Part shown: piece after piece, positions 1 through 8,316 of the stretch
How positions within the stretch are numbered: position 1 is the stretch's first letter
How the letters are laid out: every line of letters begins with the position of its first letter
NCBI GenBank assembly: GCA_964636985.1
Contig: CAZWSX010000002.1
Span: 372,001-436,000, forward strand
Direction: 5' to 3'
Length of the DNA: 64,000 nt
DNA from: CAZWSX01 sp964636985
Lineage (GTDB): Bacteria > Planctomycetota > Planctomycetia > Pirellulales > Pirellulaceae
Made by a program: the position numbers and the translations under genes
The notes under the pieces: model-generated
What the model was told of the DNA's origin: nothing
What the model saw: only the letters and a program-made list of their open reading frames with translations
Database searches by the model: none

Positions 1-312
1 GCGGGCGCCGTCGTCTCGGCGATCGTTACCAAGCATCGCCAGGCCTACGCGGAGCAAACGCATTCGTCGCGGACGCATGTTCCCACGTGTTCAGGGCCTG
101 GATGCCGGGAAAACGCGCCGGCCTCGCACGAAGCGCCTCTGGTGCGGACGGCGACGAAGGTCAAGATCGATGCGACCCTCGGCGTCGTTCGTGAACTGCG
201 AGTTCGCGCAGTGGGCGCATTGATTCGAGATCCGGCCAGCGCCATCTATTTCTTCGAGGCCGCTCCGCCACCGACTCCGCCGCCTGACTTCTTTACTGCG
301 TCGGCCAGCTGA
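1..312 (+). CDS. C-terminal fragment of an unknown protein
   Basis: An open frame enters from the left edge in frame 1 and stops at TGA 310-312, giving 103 residues without a start in the window. The first residues (AGAVVSAIVTKHRQAYAEQ) could be the end of a hydrophobic segment followed by a charged stretch. The middle holds a CSGPGC pair of cysteines and a beta-rich segment, and the tail is proline-rich (PPPTPPPDFF). Codon choice is GC-rich at third positions, like the neighbouring genes. I do not recognise the family. The next gene starts 183 bases downstream on the same strand. It could be chance coding in a GC-rich region, but no competing frame here looks better. Confidence 0.5.
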   Translation, partial: AGAVVSAIVTKHRQAYAEQTHSSRTHVPTCSGPGCRENAPASHEAPLVRTATKVKIDATLGVVRELRVRAVGALIRDPASAIYFFEAAPPPTPPPDFFTASAS

Positions 313-495
313 TGTCTTCTCGTCTGGAAGTTCGCTATGCGCGAGCGTGTCCACGACGATGAAGCTGCGTGATCGCGAGGTCGCCTTGCGTCAGGCAGCG
401 AATCTTTGAAGTTGCCTCAAAAAAGCGCGGACGTTCACCCGTGGATTGCCTCTGCGCTCTAACCGAATTTTCATCATTCATTAGGACATTGATCT

Positions 496-1956
496 ATGCG
501 TAAGTTTGTAATGACGTTGATGTGCTTGCCGATGGCAGGCTTGCTGCTTGCCGACGAAGCGGTTCCGTTGCCGCGAACGCTTCCGGCGACTCGGCCAGAA
601 ATGAAGCACATGCTGGAGGACTTGAAGCAACGCCCGCTGCGGATTCCGCTGCCGGAGTTGACCGACAAGGACCGCGAAGCGCTCGGCGAGCGCGGCAATA
701 GTTATGAAAGCCGACTTCGCTACCACTACATGCCGGCCACCGAAGGATCGGCCTTTGGCGGCGGGCGCAATCGCGGTGGAAACACGCCGGGAGGTGGTAA
801 CGGTGGAGCGGGTGGCGGACGAGCAGGTGGACCTGGTGGCGCGCCGCGTGATTTCTCACGCAACGCCGACGAGAACATGTCGCTGACGTACCAGTTCAAG
901 ACGCAGCTGTTTTGGATTGTGGCTCGAACGAACAACTGCCAGTATTGCCTTGGCCATCAGGAGTGGAATCTGGCCGAGACGGGCATGACGGACGATCAAC
1001 TCGCCGCCTTGGACGCCGACTGGTCGGTGTACAGCGAAAAGGAACAAGCAGCGTTCAAGTACGCTCGCATTTTGACTTGGGAGCCGCACAAGCTTTCCGA
1101 CCAAGTGATCAACGACGTCCTCAAGTTCTACACGCCGAACCAGGTGCTGGAGATGACGATGTCGATGTGCGGCAACAACGCCATCAATCGCTGGAAAGAA
1201 GGGGCGGGAATTCCGCAGTCGTCCGGCAACACGTTCGCTCGGCGTGGAGAGCAAGGCGCCAACACAGCCGCTGCCGGACATTCCGATACTTTTGAGACCC
1301 CGACGTCGGAGAAGTATCAGAAGCTGACGTCGATTGTGATCCCATTCGAAGTCGAGAATGGCAAGCCGACGGGTCGCGGAATGTCGTCGCGTCCGGCCCT
1401 GGAGCCACGAACTGAAGTTCTGACCCGCCTGGCCGGACTGAAGGATCGCACGTCGCGCCTCCCGTTGGTCGAGCCCGATGTTGCGGCAGCCTGGGTGAAG
1501 GAATCGAGTCAGGAGCTGCCCACGGCCAATTGGGTTCGGCTGTTGGCGACGTTTCCCAACGACGGTCGCGGCCGTTTGAACAGCCTGGGCAATCGCGAAA
1601 AGCAGACCGGCGATCTCACGGCTTTGCAAAAAGCTCAGGTCAATTGGATCACCGCCCGCCAAGACGGCGCGTGGTACGCCACGGCTCAAGCCATGAAAAC
1701 GCTCAAGGCCCTGGGGCAGTCGGAAGACCAGATCTTTGCCCTCGACGGAAACTGGAACGAGTTCAGCGCGGGCGATCGGTCGCTGTTCCAATTTGCCAAG
1801 CATCTGGCCGCTTCGCCAATTGCCGCAACAGATGAAGATGCAGCGACGGCCCTTAAGGAAACCAGCCCGCGCCACTTGGTTCAGCTCATCAACCATGTGA
1901 CGGCGTGCGCGTATTTCAATCGCTTGACCGAAGCCGCCGGGCTGCCTAGCGAGTAG
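496..1956 (+). CDS. Secreted two-domain AhpD/carboxymuconolactone-decarboxylase-like protein
   Basis: Protein of 486 residues with an N-terminal signal-like segment (about residues 1-19, MTLMCLPMAGLLLA). The first AhpD-like helical domain (about 120-245) has the redox motif C148-x-x-C151-x-x-H154 in NNCQYCLGHQ, as in the AhpD/CMD superfamily, whose members act as thiol peroxidases or decarboxylases. A second copy of the fold (about 345-484) keeps the helical layout (LTALQKAQVNWITARQ, FAKHLAAS) but has no CxxCxxxH, so it is probably structural. A low-complexity Gly/Arg/Asn/Ala stretch (about 87-117) precedes the first domain. The substrate is unknown, and the signal peptide suggests a periplasmic or extracellular role. 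Transcription probably ends at the hairpin at 1986-2039. Confidence 0.8.
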   Translation: MRKFVMTLMCLPMAGLLLADEAVPLPRTLPATRPEMKHMLEDLKQRPLRIPLPELTDKDREALGERGNSYESRLRYHYMPATEGSAFGGGRNRGGNTPGGGNGGAGGGRAGGPGGAPRDFSRNADENMSLTYQFKTQLFWIVARTNNCQYCLGHQEWNLAETGMTDDQLAALDADWSVYSEKEQAAFKYARILTWEPHKLSDQVINDVLKFYTPNQVLEMTMSMCGNNAINRWKEGAGIPQSSGNTFARRGEQGANTAAAGHSDTFETPTSEKYQKLTSIVIPFEVENGKPTGRGMSSRPALEPRTEVLTRLAGLKDRTSRLPLVEPDVAAAWVKESSQELPTANWVRLLATFPNDGRGRLNSLGNREKQTGDLTALQKAQVNWITARQDGAWYATAQAMKTLKALGQSEDQIFALDGNWNEFSAGDRSLFQFAKHLAASPIAATDEDAATALKETSPRHLVQLINHVTACAYFNRLTEAAGLPSE

Positions 1957-1985
1957 GCCGATTCAAAGGATTCGCTAGAAAGTTC

Positions 1986-2039
1986 AAAATCCCCTTGTCT
2001 GGATCGCCGCAAGGTGTTTTCGGACAAGGGGATTTTTTT
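1986..2039 (+). terminator. Rho-independent terminator
   Basis: A long perfect stem (AAAATCCCCTTGTC at 1986-1999 pairing with GACAAGGGGATTTT at 2023-2036) closes a 23-base loop and is followed by a T run to 2039. It sits 30 bases after the stop of the AhpD-like gene. The A tract on its left arm could let it work in both directions, although no minus-strand gene ends near it. Confidence 0.85.
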
Positions 2040-2074
2040 GTTTTAGACACGACGGATTTCACAAGGTAATTCTC

Positions 2075-2542
2075 ATGGATACTCGCCCGCCTTTGCCGCC
2101 GTTTACTCGCGACACTGCCATTCAAAAAGTCCGCCTTGCCGAGGATGGCTGGAACTCGCGCGACCCCGAGCGGGTCGCACTTGCCTATAGCGAGCAGAGT
2201 AAGTGGCGTAACCGCGCTGAGTTCTTCGTAGGGCGCGAGCAAATCGTGGCGTTCCTGCGGCGCAAGTGGACTCGGGAATTGGACTACCGCTTGATCAAAG
2301 AGTTGTGGGCGTTTGACGGCAACCGGATCGCCGTCCGTTTTGCCTACGAATGGCACGACGACTCGGGCAGCTGGTTTCGGTCGTACGGTAACGAGAACTG
2401 GGAATTTGATGAGCGCGGCTTGATGACCGCGCGTCATGCGAGCATCAACGATCTGCCGATCCGCGCGGAGGATCGGAAGTATTTCTGGCCGCCGGGGCGT
2501 CGGCCTGACGATCATCCCGGATTGAGTGACTTTGGTTTCTGA
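2075..2542 (+). CDS. DUF1348 / SnoaL-like (NTF2-fold) protein
   Basis: A 155-residue cytoplasmic protein with no signal or membrane segment. It matches the highly conserved DUF1348 family nearly end to end: PLPPFTRDTAIQKVRLAEDGWNSRDPERVALAY at the N-terminus, then RKWTRELDYRLIKELWAF, RIAVRFAYEWHDDSG, WFRSYGNENWEFD and the C-terminal RRPDDHPGL. The family adopts the SnoaL/NTF2 cone fold, and its biochemical role is not established. The start ATG at 2075 has an AAGG about ten bases upstream. The gene ends six bases before the convergent PIG-L gene, so there is no room for a terminator between them. Confidence 0.9.
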   Translation: MDTRPPLPPFTRDTAIQKVRLAEDGWNSRDPERVALAYSEQSKWRNRAEFFVGREQIVAFLRRKWTRELDYRLIKELWAFDGNRIAVRFAYEWHDDSGSWFRSYGNENWEFDERGLMTARHASINDLPIRAEDRKYFWPPGRRPDDHPGLSDFGF

Positions 2543-2548
2543 GAGTTC

Positions 2549-3487
2549 TCAATCAAAGAAGGGAAATAGTTTCTTCAGTTCCTCGGGTGACGGCCGCCGT
2601 CCGTACTCGCAGATTTCGAATGCTTCGGCGAAGCGAATCTTCTTGCCCCGCTCTTCGCCGTAGAGTTTGACGAGTTGATCGCGAAACTTTGTCGCCTCGC
2701 GGCTTTGGCGGTCTTCCCACTTTTCGCACAGCCACGCTCGGCGACCTTTCTCATCGTCGGTCGGAGGTACAGCGCGGACGAATTCTTCACTACCGCTGGC
2801 GCCTCCTTCGTACACCTGCGATGCCAGCTCGTGAACGGCATCGAGCTTTTTGTCCAAGACATCGTCGATCGCCACCACCACGTCGGGCCGAAACGGATAC
2901 GGTTTCACAAAACCGTCGCTGGAGTACATGAAAACGGGATTGTCCTTGAGCGGCGGAGTGTCGGGACAAAAGAACGGCACCGTGACCATAAACGCGGCAT
3001 CCTGAACCAGCACGCCGACATACCGATGGTCTGGATGGTAGTCCCAAGGACGGTGTGAAATGACAACGTCCGCGCGCCACTCGCGAATGAGTCGCGTGAT
3101 GGTCCGGCGGTGCTCGAGCGTGGGCAGAAGCTCACCGTCGTGGATATCGAGCACTTGGCTCGTGGTACCGAGTTTCTCACTCGCTGCTTTGGCCTCGGCC
3201 GCACGTCGCATGGCGAGTGGCCCGCCTGCCATTTGCCAGTGGCCGATGTCGCCATTGGTTACGGAAACCAGCTTGACGTGATGTCCTTGTTTCGCCCACA
3301 GCGCTGCGGTTCCTCCGGCTTTGAACTCGGCATCGTCCGGATGTGCGCCGAAGACAATGATTCTGAGCTTGCCATCATCGACGGGTCGCTTCGTCTCCGA
3401 GGCGACTGTTTCGGCCGTGATGGATTGCCCAAAGGTGGCATTCGTGAGAACGGTTGCTAGGATCAAGGTTAGACAAAGAGTTCGCAT
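2549..3487 (-). CDS. Secreted PIG-L (LmbE-like) N-acetylglucosamine deacetylase family protein
   Basis: A 312-residue protein with a signal peptide (about 1-20, ending ATFGQ). The zinc-binding AHPDD motif of the PIG-L/LmbE family is in FGAHPDDAEFKAGGTAALWA, and the second metal site is in WDYHPDHRYVG. Family members hydrolyse N-acyl groups from GlcNAc-containing or related glycoconjugates; the substrate here is unknown, and many planctomycetes carry numerous secreted copies. The ATG at 3485-3487 follows a GGAG. The gene is monocistronic or the last in its unit: it is convergent with the DUF1348 gene and separated by 151 bases from the upstream coiled-coil gene. Confidence 0.9.
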   Translation of the reverse strand: MRTLCLTLILATVLTNATFGQSITAETVASETKRPVDDGKLRIIVFGAHPDDAEFKAGGTAALWAKQGHHVKLVSVTNGDIGHWQMAGGPLAMRRAAEAKAASEKLGTTSQVLDIHDGELLPTLEHRRTITRLIREWRADVVISHRPWDYHPDHRYVGVLVQDAAFMVTVPFFCPDTPPLKDNPVFMYSSDGFVKPYPFRPDVVVAIDDVLDKKLDAVHELASQVYEGGASGSEEFVRAVPPTDDEKGRRAWLCEKWEDRQSREATKFRDQLVKLYGEERGKKIRFAEAFEICEYGRRPSPEELKKLFPFFD

Positions 3488-3521
3488 GGAAAGGCTCCCC
3501 GTTTTGGTCGAGGTTGAATTG

Positions 3522-3542
3522 GCTTGCCATCACATGGCAAGC
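3522..3542. repeat. Perfect 9-bp inverted repeat upstream of the PIG-L gene
   Basis: GCTTGCCAT (3522-3530) and ATGGCAAGC (3534-3542) flank a three-base loop, 35 bases upstream of the PIG-L start codon. This could be an operator-like palindrome or a weak stem-loop ending the upstream coiled-coil gene. No T run follows on either strand. Confidence 0.4.
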
Positions 3543-3638
3543 GTAGTCTGTTTGCAGGCACAAATTCAACGAATCTATCGACGAAATTACGCGAGAGATG
3601 CTAGTGAACGCCGCCGTTCATACCCTCTCGGATCGGCG

Positions 3639-5309
3639 TCATTTAGGCGTTGCGACGGCCGCGATCTCTTGGGCCAGATCGCCTCCAAACAGTTCTCGGC
3701 ATCGAGATAGCCAGGTTTCGATGCGGCGTTGACGTGATGTTGCCTGTTCTCGAACGATCGTAGCTTCGTCCTCGTGAATCTGTTTGGACAGGCCTTGGAA
3801 GTAGTCTGCCGCCCCTTTCAGCGTGTGCTCCGGATCGACCGAGCCGAATGAGGCCCCGCCAACGTTTGCCCGCCACGGTCCGGAACTAGTGGTTCCACGT
3901 TGAATTGCCGACACGAGCCCAATTCGAGTGAAGGCTTGTCCGTAGGCCGCCGCGGCTGGAGCGACCTGCGCGACGCGCGATTCCAGATCGGCTTGTGCCT
4001 GTCGCAGCTTGTTTCGCAGGTCGGTCTCTTCCCGTTCGAGTCGGTCGTGCTGCCCCTTCAGATCATCCAGCTTGGCCTGAAGCGCTCGCAGCTTGCCGTC
4101 GGCCTGGTCGTGTTCACTTTTGGCGGCGTCGAATGGTCCGGTGACCGACCGAAGGCGGGCTTCGGCCGCAGTATACGATTGCTGGGTGCGCGCCAGTTCG
4201 GCTGCGGCTGCGGGAGACTCGGCCCCACCATCACCGGCGGCAGCGCGTTCCGATTCGGACACGCGTTTGGCAGCGTCCATTGCGCCGGCAGCGCGCTGCA
4301 GCTCGTCATTAGCTGCTTGTCTTGCGGGGCCATGCGTTGCCATCTGCTGGAGTGCAGAGTCGAACCGCCGGCGCCAGTCGTCCGCTTCCTTGCGTGCCGC
4401 ATCCGCTTGATTCTGAAAACCGTGGCGGTTGCGCGGAAGGTCGGCCAGCTTGGCGGAGAATTCCTGGCCTTGTTTCACCGCCGCGAGTAGTTCGGCGCTC
4501 TTGCGCTTCGCGGTGTGGACTTCGCTCGCGAGATGGTCGAGTGTCGCGATCCGATCGATCAAGCCGCGGTAAGCGCCGTCGGAGCGAGAGAGCTCCGTTT
4601 CAACGAGAGCGCCGGCGCGCGTCAGGCCTGTGCTCCACAGGCTTTCTTTATCTTTGGCGACTGTGGCGAACGCGGACAATTCTGTTTGAGCCACTTTTAC
4701 ATCGGCGTCCTTGCGACGTTGGTCTTCCGTTTGGCTGAACGTCGCGGCGGCGAATGCGGCGATCTCGGCCGTTACATCCTTGACGAAGGCTTTGAGCGGC
4801 GCGAGCTCGCGGCCGATTTCGGCTAGCGTCTGGCCAAAAGTGCGCAGAGCGGCTGCGTCGGCGGACTCGCTGGCGGCCAGGCGTGCTTGCCAGAAATCGA
4901 CGGGCCGGCCGCTGTGCCGCGCGTTCTCGGGCAACAGTCGTTCCCTCAGCATCTGGGCCCGCGCGATGACGAAGTTGTCGGCCAGGATCTCTGCTTCCTG
5001 GTCGGAGATCGTCGAGCGATGGGCCAATTCTTTGGAGCGTGTCGCGCCAAATGGGACGTGACGTTTGATCCAGCCAAAGAACCCGGCTTGCTCCGCTTTG
5101 AAGCCATCGTAAGCGGTGCGAACTTCTTCTAACTCGGCCTTATCGCGGGCCTTCTCTTGCACGAGGCGACGAATCGCGTCGTCGATCGCGGCGACGATGG
5201 CTTGCGAGTCGCCACCCGTTTGAACCGTGGCGGCCATCTGGTCGTAGACTTCACGAAGCTGGCGAAAATCGACCGTGGTGGCCAGACGTTCGACCCATTC
5301 GACAGACAT
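3639..5309 (-). CDS. Large alpha-helical coiled-coil protein, function unknown
   Basis: A 556-residue protein. The start was chosen at ATG 5309 because AAGGAGG lies just upstream; an in-frame start 54 bases earlier lacks such support. No signal peptide or membrane segment is evident. Almost the whole sequence is charged and helical, with Ala/Glu/Arg/Gln heptad-like stretches, notably about residues 300-460 (LRALQAKLDDLKGQHDRLER and similar). A more globular C-terminal section contains GPWRANVGGASFGSVDPEHT and ends with a basic helix. I do not recognise a named family; a structural or scaffold role is possible. It is separated by 221 bases from the end of the lipid/phosphonate-like operon, so it is probably transcribed separately. 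Confidence 0.75.
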   Translation of the reverse strand: MSVEWVERLATTVDFRQLREVYDQMAATVQTGGDSQAIVAAIDDAIRRLVQEKARDKAELEEVRTAYDGFKAEQAGFFGWIKRHVPFGATRSKELAHRSTISDQEAEILADNFVIARAQMLRERLLPENARHSGRPVDFWQARLAASESADAAALRTFGQTLAEIGRELAPLKAFVKDVTAEIAAFAAATFSQTEDQRRKDADVKVAQTELSAFATVAKDKESLWSTGLTRAGALVETELSRSDGAYRGLIDRIATLDHLASEVHTAKRKSAELLAAVKQGQEFSAKLADLPRNRHGFQNQADAARKEADDWRRRFDSALQQMATHGPARQAANDELQRAAGAMDAAKRVSESERAAAGDGGAESPAAAAELARTQQSYTAAEARLRSVTGPFDAAKSEHDQADGKLRALQAKLDDLKGQHDRLEREETDLRNKLRQAQADLESRVAQVAPAAAAYGQAFTRIGLVSAIQRGTTSSGPWRANVGGASFGSVDPEHTLKGAADYFQGLSKQIHEDEATIVREQATSRQRRIETWLSRCRELFGGDLAQEIAAVATPK

Positions 5310-5530
5310 ACAGCAATCCTCCTTCGTTGGGCCGATTATCCAAGGCCGTATTGCAAGGGTCAATGAAGGCGGGGATCAATCGAGCTTTTCCCATCGCAAG
5401 TTCTTGAAGACAGTCCGTTGGTCGTCCTTGGTGGTGCCCGAAAAGCGGAGGAAAGTCACATTCGCCCAACTTGCGAGGGTGCCTCCTTTGTCATCCGCAA
5501 AGTCCGCTGGCCGGCCCTCGGATCGAAGTG

Positions 5531-6241
5531 CTAACCCAGACCGCGAACCACGTCTTCCAGCTTCTTAGCGCATTGGTCCCAGCCATCGCGGTCGTTTTTC
5601 AAATCGCGAAAGTCGACTGGCGGAGCGATTCGGATAGAGAGTTTCCGTGGACGCACCAACCACGCATCGGGTGGCATTGCGCGGCGAGCGCCATCGATAA
5701 TGCACGGCACGACGGGAATCTCCGTTCCAGCGACGAGCATCCCAATGCCCGACTTGAAAGCGTTTAGCTCGCCCGTCCGCGTCCGCGTTCCTTCCGGAAA
5801 TAGGATGACGACCGATGGTTGACTGAGCAGTCGATCTCGCACGTCGGACAGAAAATGCCGCCCCGATGCTCCGCGCGCTACGGGGAATGCATTCACGAAG
5901 ACTGCCGAAAAGGCGGCAAGCGAGAGCCGCTCGAAGAAGACATCGCGTGCCGCGATAGGGAAAGTCTGGTCGCGCAGACCCAGCGGCAAAATCGAGGTGA
6001 GCAGAGGCGCATCAAGGTGACTGGCGTGGTTGGCAATGATGACGAACGATGGATTGGCAGGCAGATGCTCGCGGCCTCGCACTTGCAACCGGTTCCAAAT
6101 GCGAAACGCCGTTCGCAAAAACATCCACCAGCCAAGACGCATGATGCTTTCGAACAGCCCCCCTTCGCGCTGCGAACTGCGATAGCGCTCCATGGGCTCC
6201 AAATGTTGGTCGCGGGCCGGTTCCAGCTTCCAGTCGTCCAA
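5531..6241 (-). CDS. PlsC-like 1-acyl-glycerol-3-phosphate acyltransferase
   Basis: A 236-residue member of the PlsC family, which transfers an acyl chain to lysophosphatidic acid or related lipids at the inner membrane. The catalytic HX4D motif is H72-ASHL-D77 and the phosphate-binding motif is FPEGTR (149-154). A hydrophobic region about 35-50 (LGWWMFLRTAF) can anchor it. The proposed start is TTG at 6241, with GGGAGG six bases upstream and only two bases after the CdsA-like stop; an ATG at 6193 is the alternative. It is the last gene of the ten-gene operon, placing phosphatidate synthesis next to CDP-diacylglycerol synthesis and headgroup transfer. Confidence 0.88.
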   Translation of the reverse strand: MDDWKLEPARDQHLEPMERYRSSQREGGLFESIMRLGWWMFLRTAFRIWNRLQVRGREHLPANPSFVIIANHASHLDAPLLTSILPLGLRDQTFPIAARDVFFERLSLAAFSAVFVNAFPVARGASGRHFLSDVRDRLLSQPSVVILFPEGTRTRTGELNAFKSGIGMLVAGTEIPVVPCIIDGARRAMPPDAWLVRPRKLSIRIAPPVDFRDLKNDRDGWDQCAKKLEDVVRGLG

Positions 6242-6243
6242 GG

Positions 6244-7248
6244 TCAGCCTCCCGTAAAGACACGCTGCGGCTGATCGGCCCCAATCGCACCCAAGTGGAG
6301 CGACAGGTAGTGAAACGCGACGGGCGGAACGAGCACCAGGCTGTCGAAGCGATCGAGCAGTCCGCCGTGGGCCGGGATCACGTTGCCGATGTCCTTGATT
6401 CCGATATCGCGCTTAATGGACGACAAGAGCAAGTCGCCGAACTGGCCAAGGATACTCAGACCCGCGCCGAACAGGATGAGTCGGTCGAGGCGATCGATCG
6501 CTGTTCCCTGGAACAGAAAGTGGGCTAACGTGGCGGCCAGTGCCGTCGTCAATACCAAGGCTCCGATGCATCCCGCCCAGGTTTTGCCGGGGCTGGTATT
6601 GGGGATGGCCTTGGGGCCGCCAATCAATCGGCCGCAGCAGTAGGCGAAAACATCGTTGGCTTCGACGCACATGATCAGCAGAATCAGGATCGAACGGTAG
6701 TGCGGATGATTGGCGAACAGGCCGATGTAACCGAAGCCATACCCGAATAGAAGAAAGGCGGTCACGCCTAATGCGGTTCGCTGGATGTAGCCTTTGGGGC
6801 GGTCTTGCGGGATGGTGCTGATGGCGATGAGCCCGACGGTCAGCATCGCCGATGCGAAGAAGAGCCGCGAGTAGTTATCGATCGCTGCGAAGGTGACTAA
6901 GAGGATTCCAAAGACGACCATCAAACTGATCGTCTTCTCGCGAAACAACCCCGTCGCGCGGGCGAATTCGCGGTAGCACGCCAAGCTCAGCGCGCAGACC
7001 CCCAGGATCACCCAACCTGGTCCGAGCAGTACCGGAACCAGCAAAACGACGGCGATGACCAGCCACGAGCGCCAACGCACCATCACATCGGTGTAGGCTT
7101 TGTTCTCAAGTCGTCCCGCTTTGTGCCTTAGGAAGATGCCCACCCAGGTGATCACAAACAGGGCGACAATCACGCCGATCGACCAGCACGTCATCGGCTC
7201 GGCCAAAACTTGTTCGGGCGAAAAGAACTTTTGCTTGAGCCACGCCAT
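6244..7248 (-). CDS. CdsA-like phosphatidate cytidylyltransferase
   Basis: A 334-residue polytopic membrane protein with about eight hydrophobic segments. The C-terminal CdsA signature is clear: S-S-I-K-R, KD, then IPAHGG and LDRFDSL (about 276-303). The enzyme makes CDP-diacylglycerol from CTP and phosphatidate. Its ATG overlaps the stop of the upstream phosphatidyltransferase gene by one base (TAATG), which implies translational coupling. A CdsA-like gene beside a CDP-alcohol phosphatidyltransferase and a PlsC-like gene suggests a dedicated lipid-headgroup module rather than the housekeeping gene, resembling E. coli ynbA/ynbB in layout (from memory, not checked). Confidence 0.92.
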   Translation of the reverse strand: MAWLKQKFFSPEQVLAEPMTCWSIGVIVALFVITWVGIFLRHKAGRLENKAYTDVMVRWRSWLVIAVVLLVPVLLGPGWVILGVCALSLACYREFARATGLFREKTISLMVVFGILLVTFAAIDNYSRLFFASAMLTVGLIAISTIPQDRPKGYIQRTALGVTAFLLFGYGFGYIGLFANHPHYRSILILLIMCVEANDVFAYCCGRLIGGPKAIPNTSPGKTWAGCIGALVLTTALAATLAHFLFQGTAIDRLDRLILFGAGLSILGQFGDLLLSSIKRDIGIKDIGNVIPAHGGLLDRFDSLVLVPPVAFHYLSLHLGAIGADQPQRVFTGG

Positions 7249-7922
7249 TACGGATGATCCTTTCGTAGTGCCGCGGCAATCTTACTCAAACGGCGCACGG
7301 TGGTGAACGCGGATCCGACGGCGATCAGGGCTAGCGCCATACCAACGATTCCGAAATTAGGCCAGTCGGAAATAGGCGTTTGCCACGCCGTTGGAGCCAG
7401 CCCGGCATAAATGGAAGCGATCGTCAGGACAGCCATCCGCTGCGGTTTGGCCAGGGGGCCGCAGAACTCCTGGTGAGCACCCGCGACCTTCCCTTCGGCA
7501 CGAATGTAAGCCGTGAATAGTGCTGCGATGGCCGCGAGATAACCGAGCTCCGGCCGCGCGCCGGCAGCGTATCCGGCTCCAACGAAGATCGCCGTATCGC
7601 TCACGCGGTCGGGAACCTCGTTAAAGAGTTCGCCGACGGGCGACGCCTGCTTGGTTTGCACGGCGACCATGCCGTCGAGCATGTTGGCTAGCAGCCGAAG
7701 TTGCATCAGCCCGGCCGCAAGGAGAAAAAACAGCCAACCATCCGCAGGCCGCCTGGTTCCCACGTACGCTGCCCCGGACAGCACTCCCGCAATCATCCCG
7801 ACGACCGAAATGGTATTGGGAGTGATCCCAAGGCCGGCAATCCAGGTCGCCAGGCGAATCGAGACCGATAGGTTGCGGGACGTAATTGGCCGTCGCTCGG
7901 GAGTGTACTCTTTGTCGCTCAT
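7248..7922 (-). CDS. CDP-alcohol phosphatidyltransferase with variant motif
   Basis: A 224-residue membrane protein of the CDP-alcohol phosphatidyltransferase family, which joins the phosphatidyl group of CDP-diacylglycerol to an alcohol. The usual signature DxxDGxxAR-x8-G-x3-D-x3-D appears as N80-M-L-D83-G84-M-V-A87-V88, then G97, N101 and D105. Spacing is exact, but two of the four metal-binding Asp positions are Asn and the Arg is Val. I recall such Asn forms in a divergent branch of the family that includes YnbA-like proteins. A near-perfect ribosome binding site (GGGGAGGTGAT) precedes the ATG at 7922. In this operon it is the candidate that attaches the pathway product to lipid. Confidence 0.88.
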   Translation of the reverse strand: MSDKEYTPERRPITSRNLSVSIRLATWIAGLGITPNTISVVGMIAGVLSGAAYVGTRRPADGWLFFLLAAGLMQLRLLANMLDGMVAVQTKQASPVGELFNEVPDRVSDTAIFVGAGYAAGARPELGYLAAIAALFTAYIRAEGKVAGAHQEFCGPLAKPQRMAVLTIASIYAGLAPTAWQTPISDWPNFGIVGMALALIAVGSAFTTVRRLSKIAAALRKDHP

Positions 7923-7923
7923 A

Positions 7924-8289
7924 TCACCTCCCCATCAGGTACATGCCGGCCACCAGCAGCACCATGCCGACGATGTTGACCGGCTTGATCTCGACTCCGT
8001 AGGCAACCAATCCGATGATCGCTGCCCAGATGAATGTCGAAGCGTAGATCGGGTAAAGAACCGAGAGCGAACCCCCTTGCTTGAATGCCGCCACGAATAG
8101 CACCATCACGCCGATGTAACACAACACGCCTAGGAGCAGCCGCCAGTTGGCGATGTACGAGGTCCAGTCGGACGTGGTTTGCGCCGCACCCGACTTGTAG
8201 AGAAACTGCCCCAGCGCCCCGATCACGGCGGCAACCAGGAACATGAGGATCGATGAAATGGGAGTCGATTGAGAAGCGACAGTTGGCAT
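7924..8289 (-). CDS. Small four-helix DMT/EamA-type membrane protein
   Basis: A 121-residue hydrophobic protein with four predicted membrane helices (about 12-30, 48-68, 75-95 and 102-119) and the GQFLYKSG and LYPIYASTFIWAA segments typical of small drug/metabolite transporter proteins (SMR, EamA half-size, ArnE/ArnF-like). Such proteins act as homo- or heterodimeric exporters or lipid-linked flippases. It ends two bases before the phosphatidyltransferase gene starts and begins 27 bases after the reductase gene, so it is part of the operon. It could export or flip the headgroup or finished lipid; this role is inferred from context only. Confidence 0.8.
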   Translation of the reverse strand: MPTVASQSTPISSILMFLVAAVIGALGQFLYKSGAAQTTSDWTSYIANWRLLLGVLCYIGVMVLFVAAFKQGGSLSVLYPIYASTFIWAAIIGLVAYGVEIKPVNIVGMVLLVAGMYLMGR

Positions 8290-8316
8290 CTCGGCCTCGC
8301 TGAGAGGAGTGCTCGG

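Noticed and set aside
856..1896. 346-codon minus-strand frame opposite the AhpD-like gene
   Set aside because: It has no family resemblance and is Arg/Gln/His-rich. The plus strand encodes a signal peptide and a CxxCxxxH motif.
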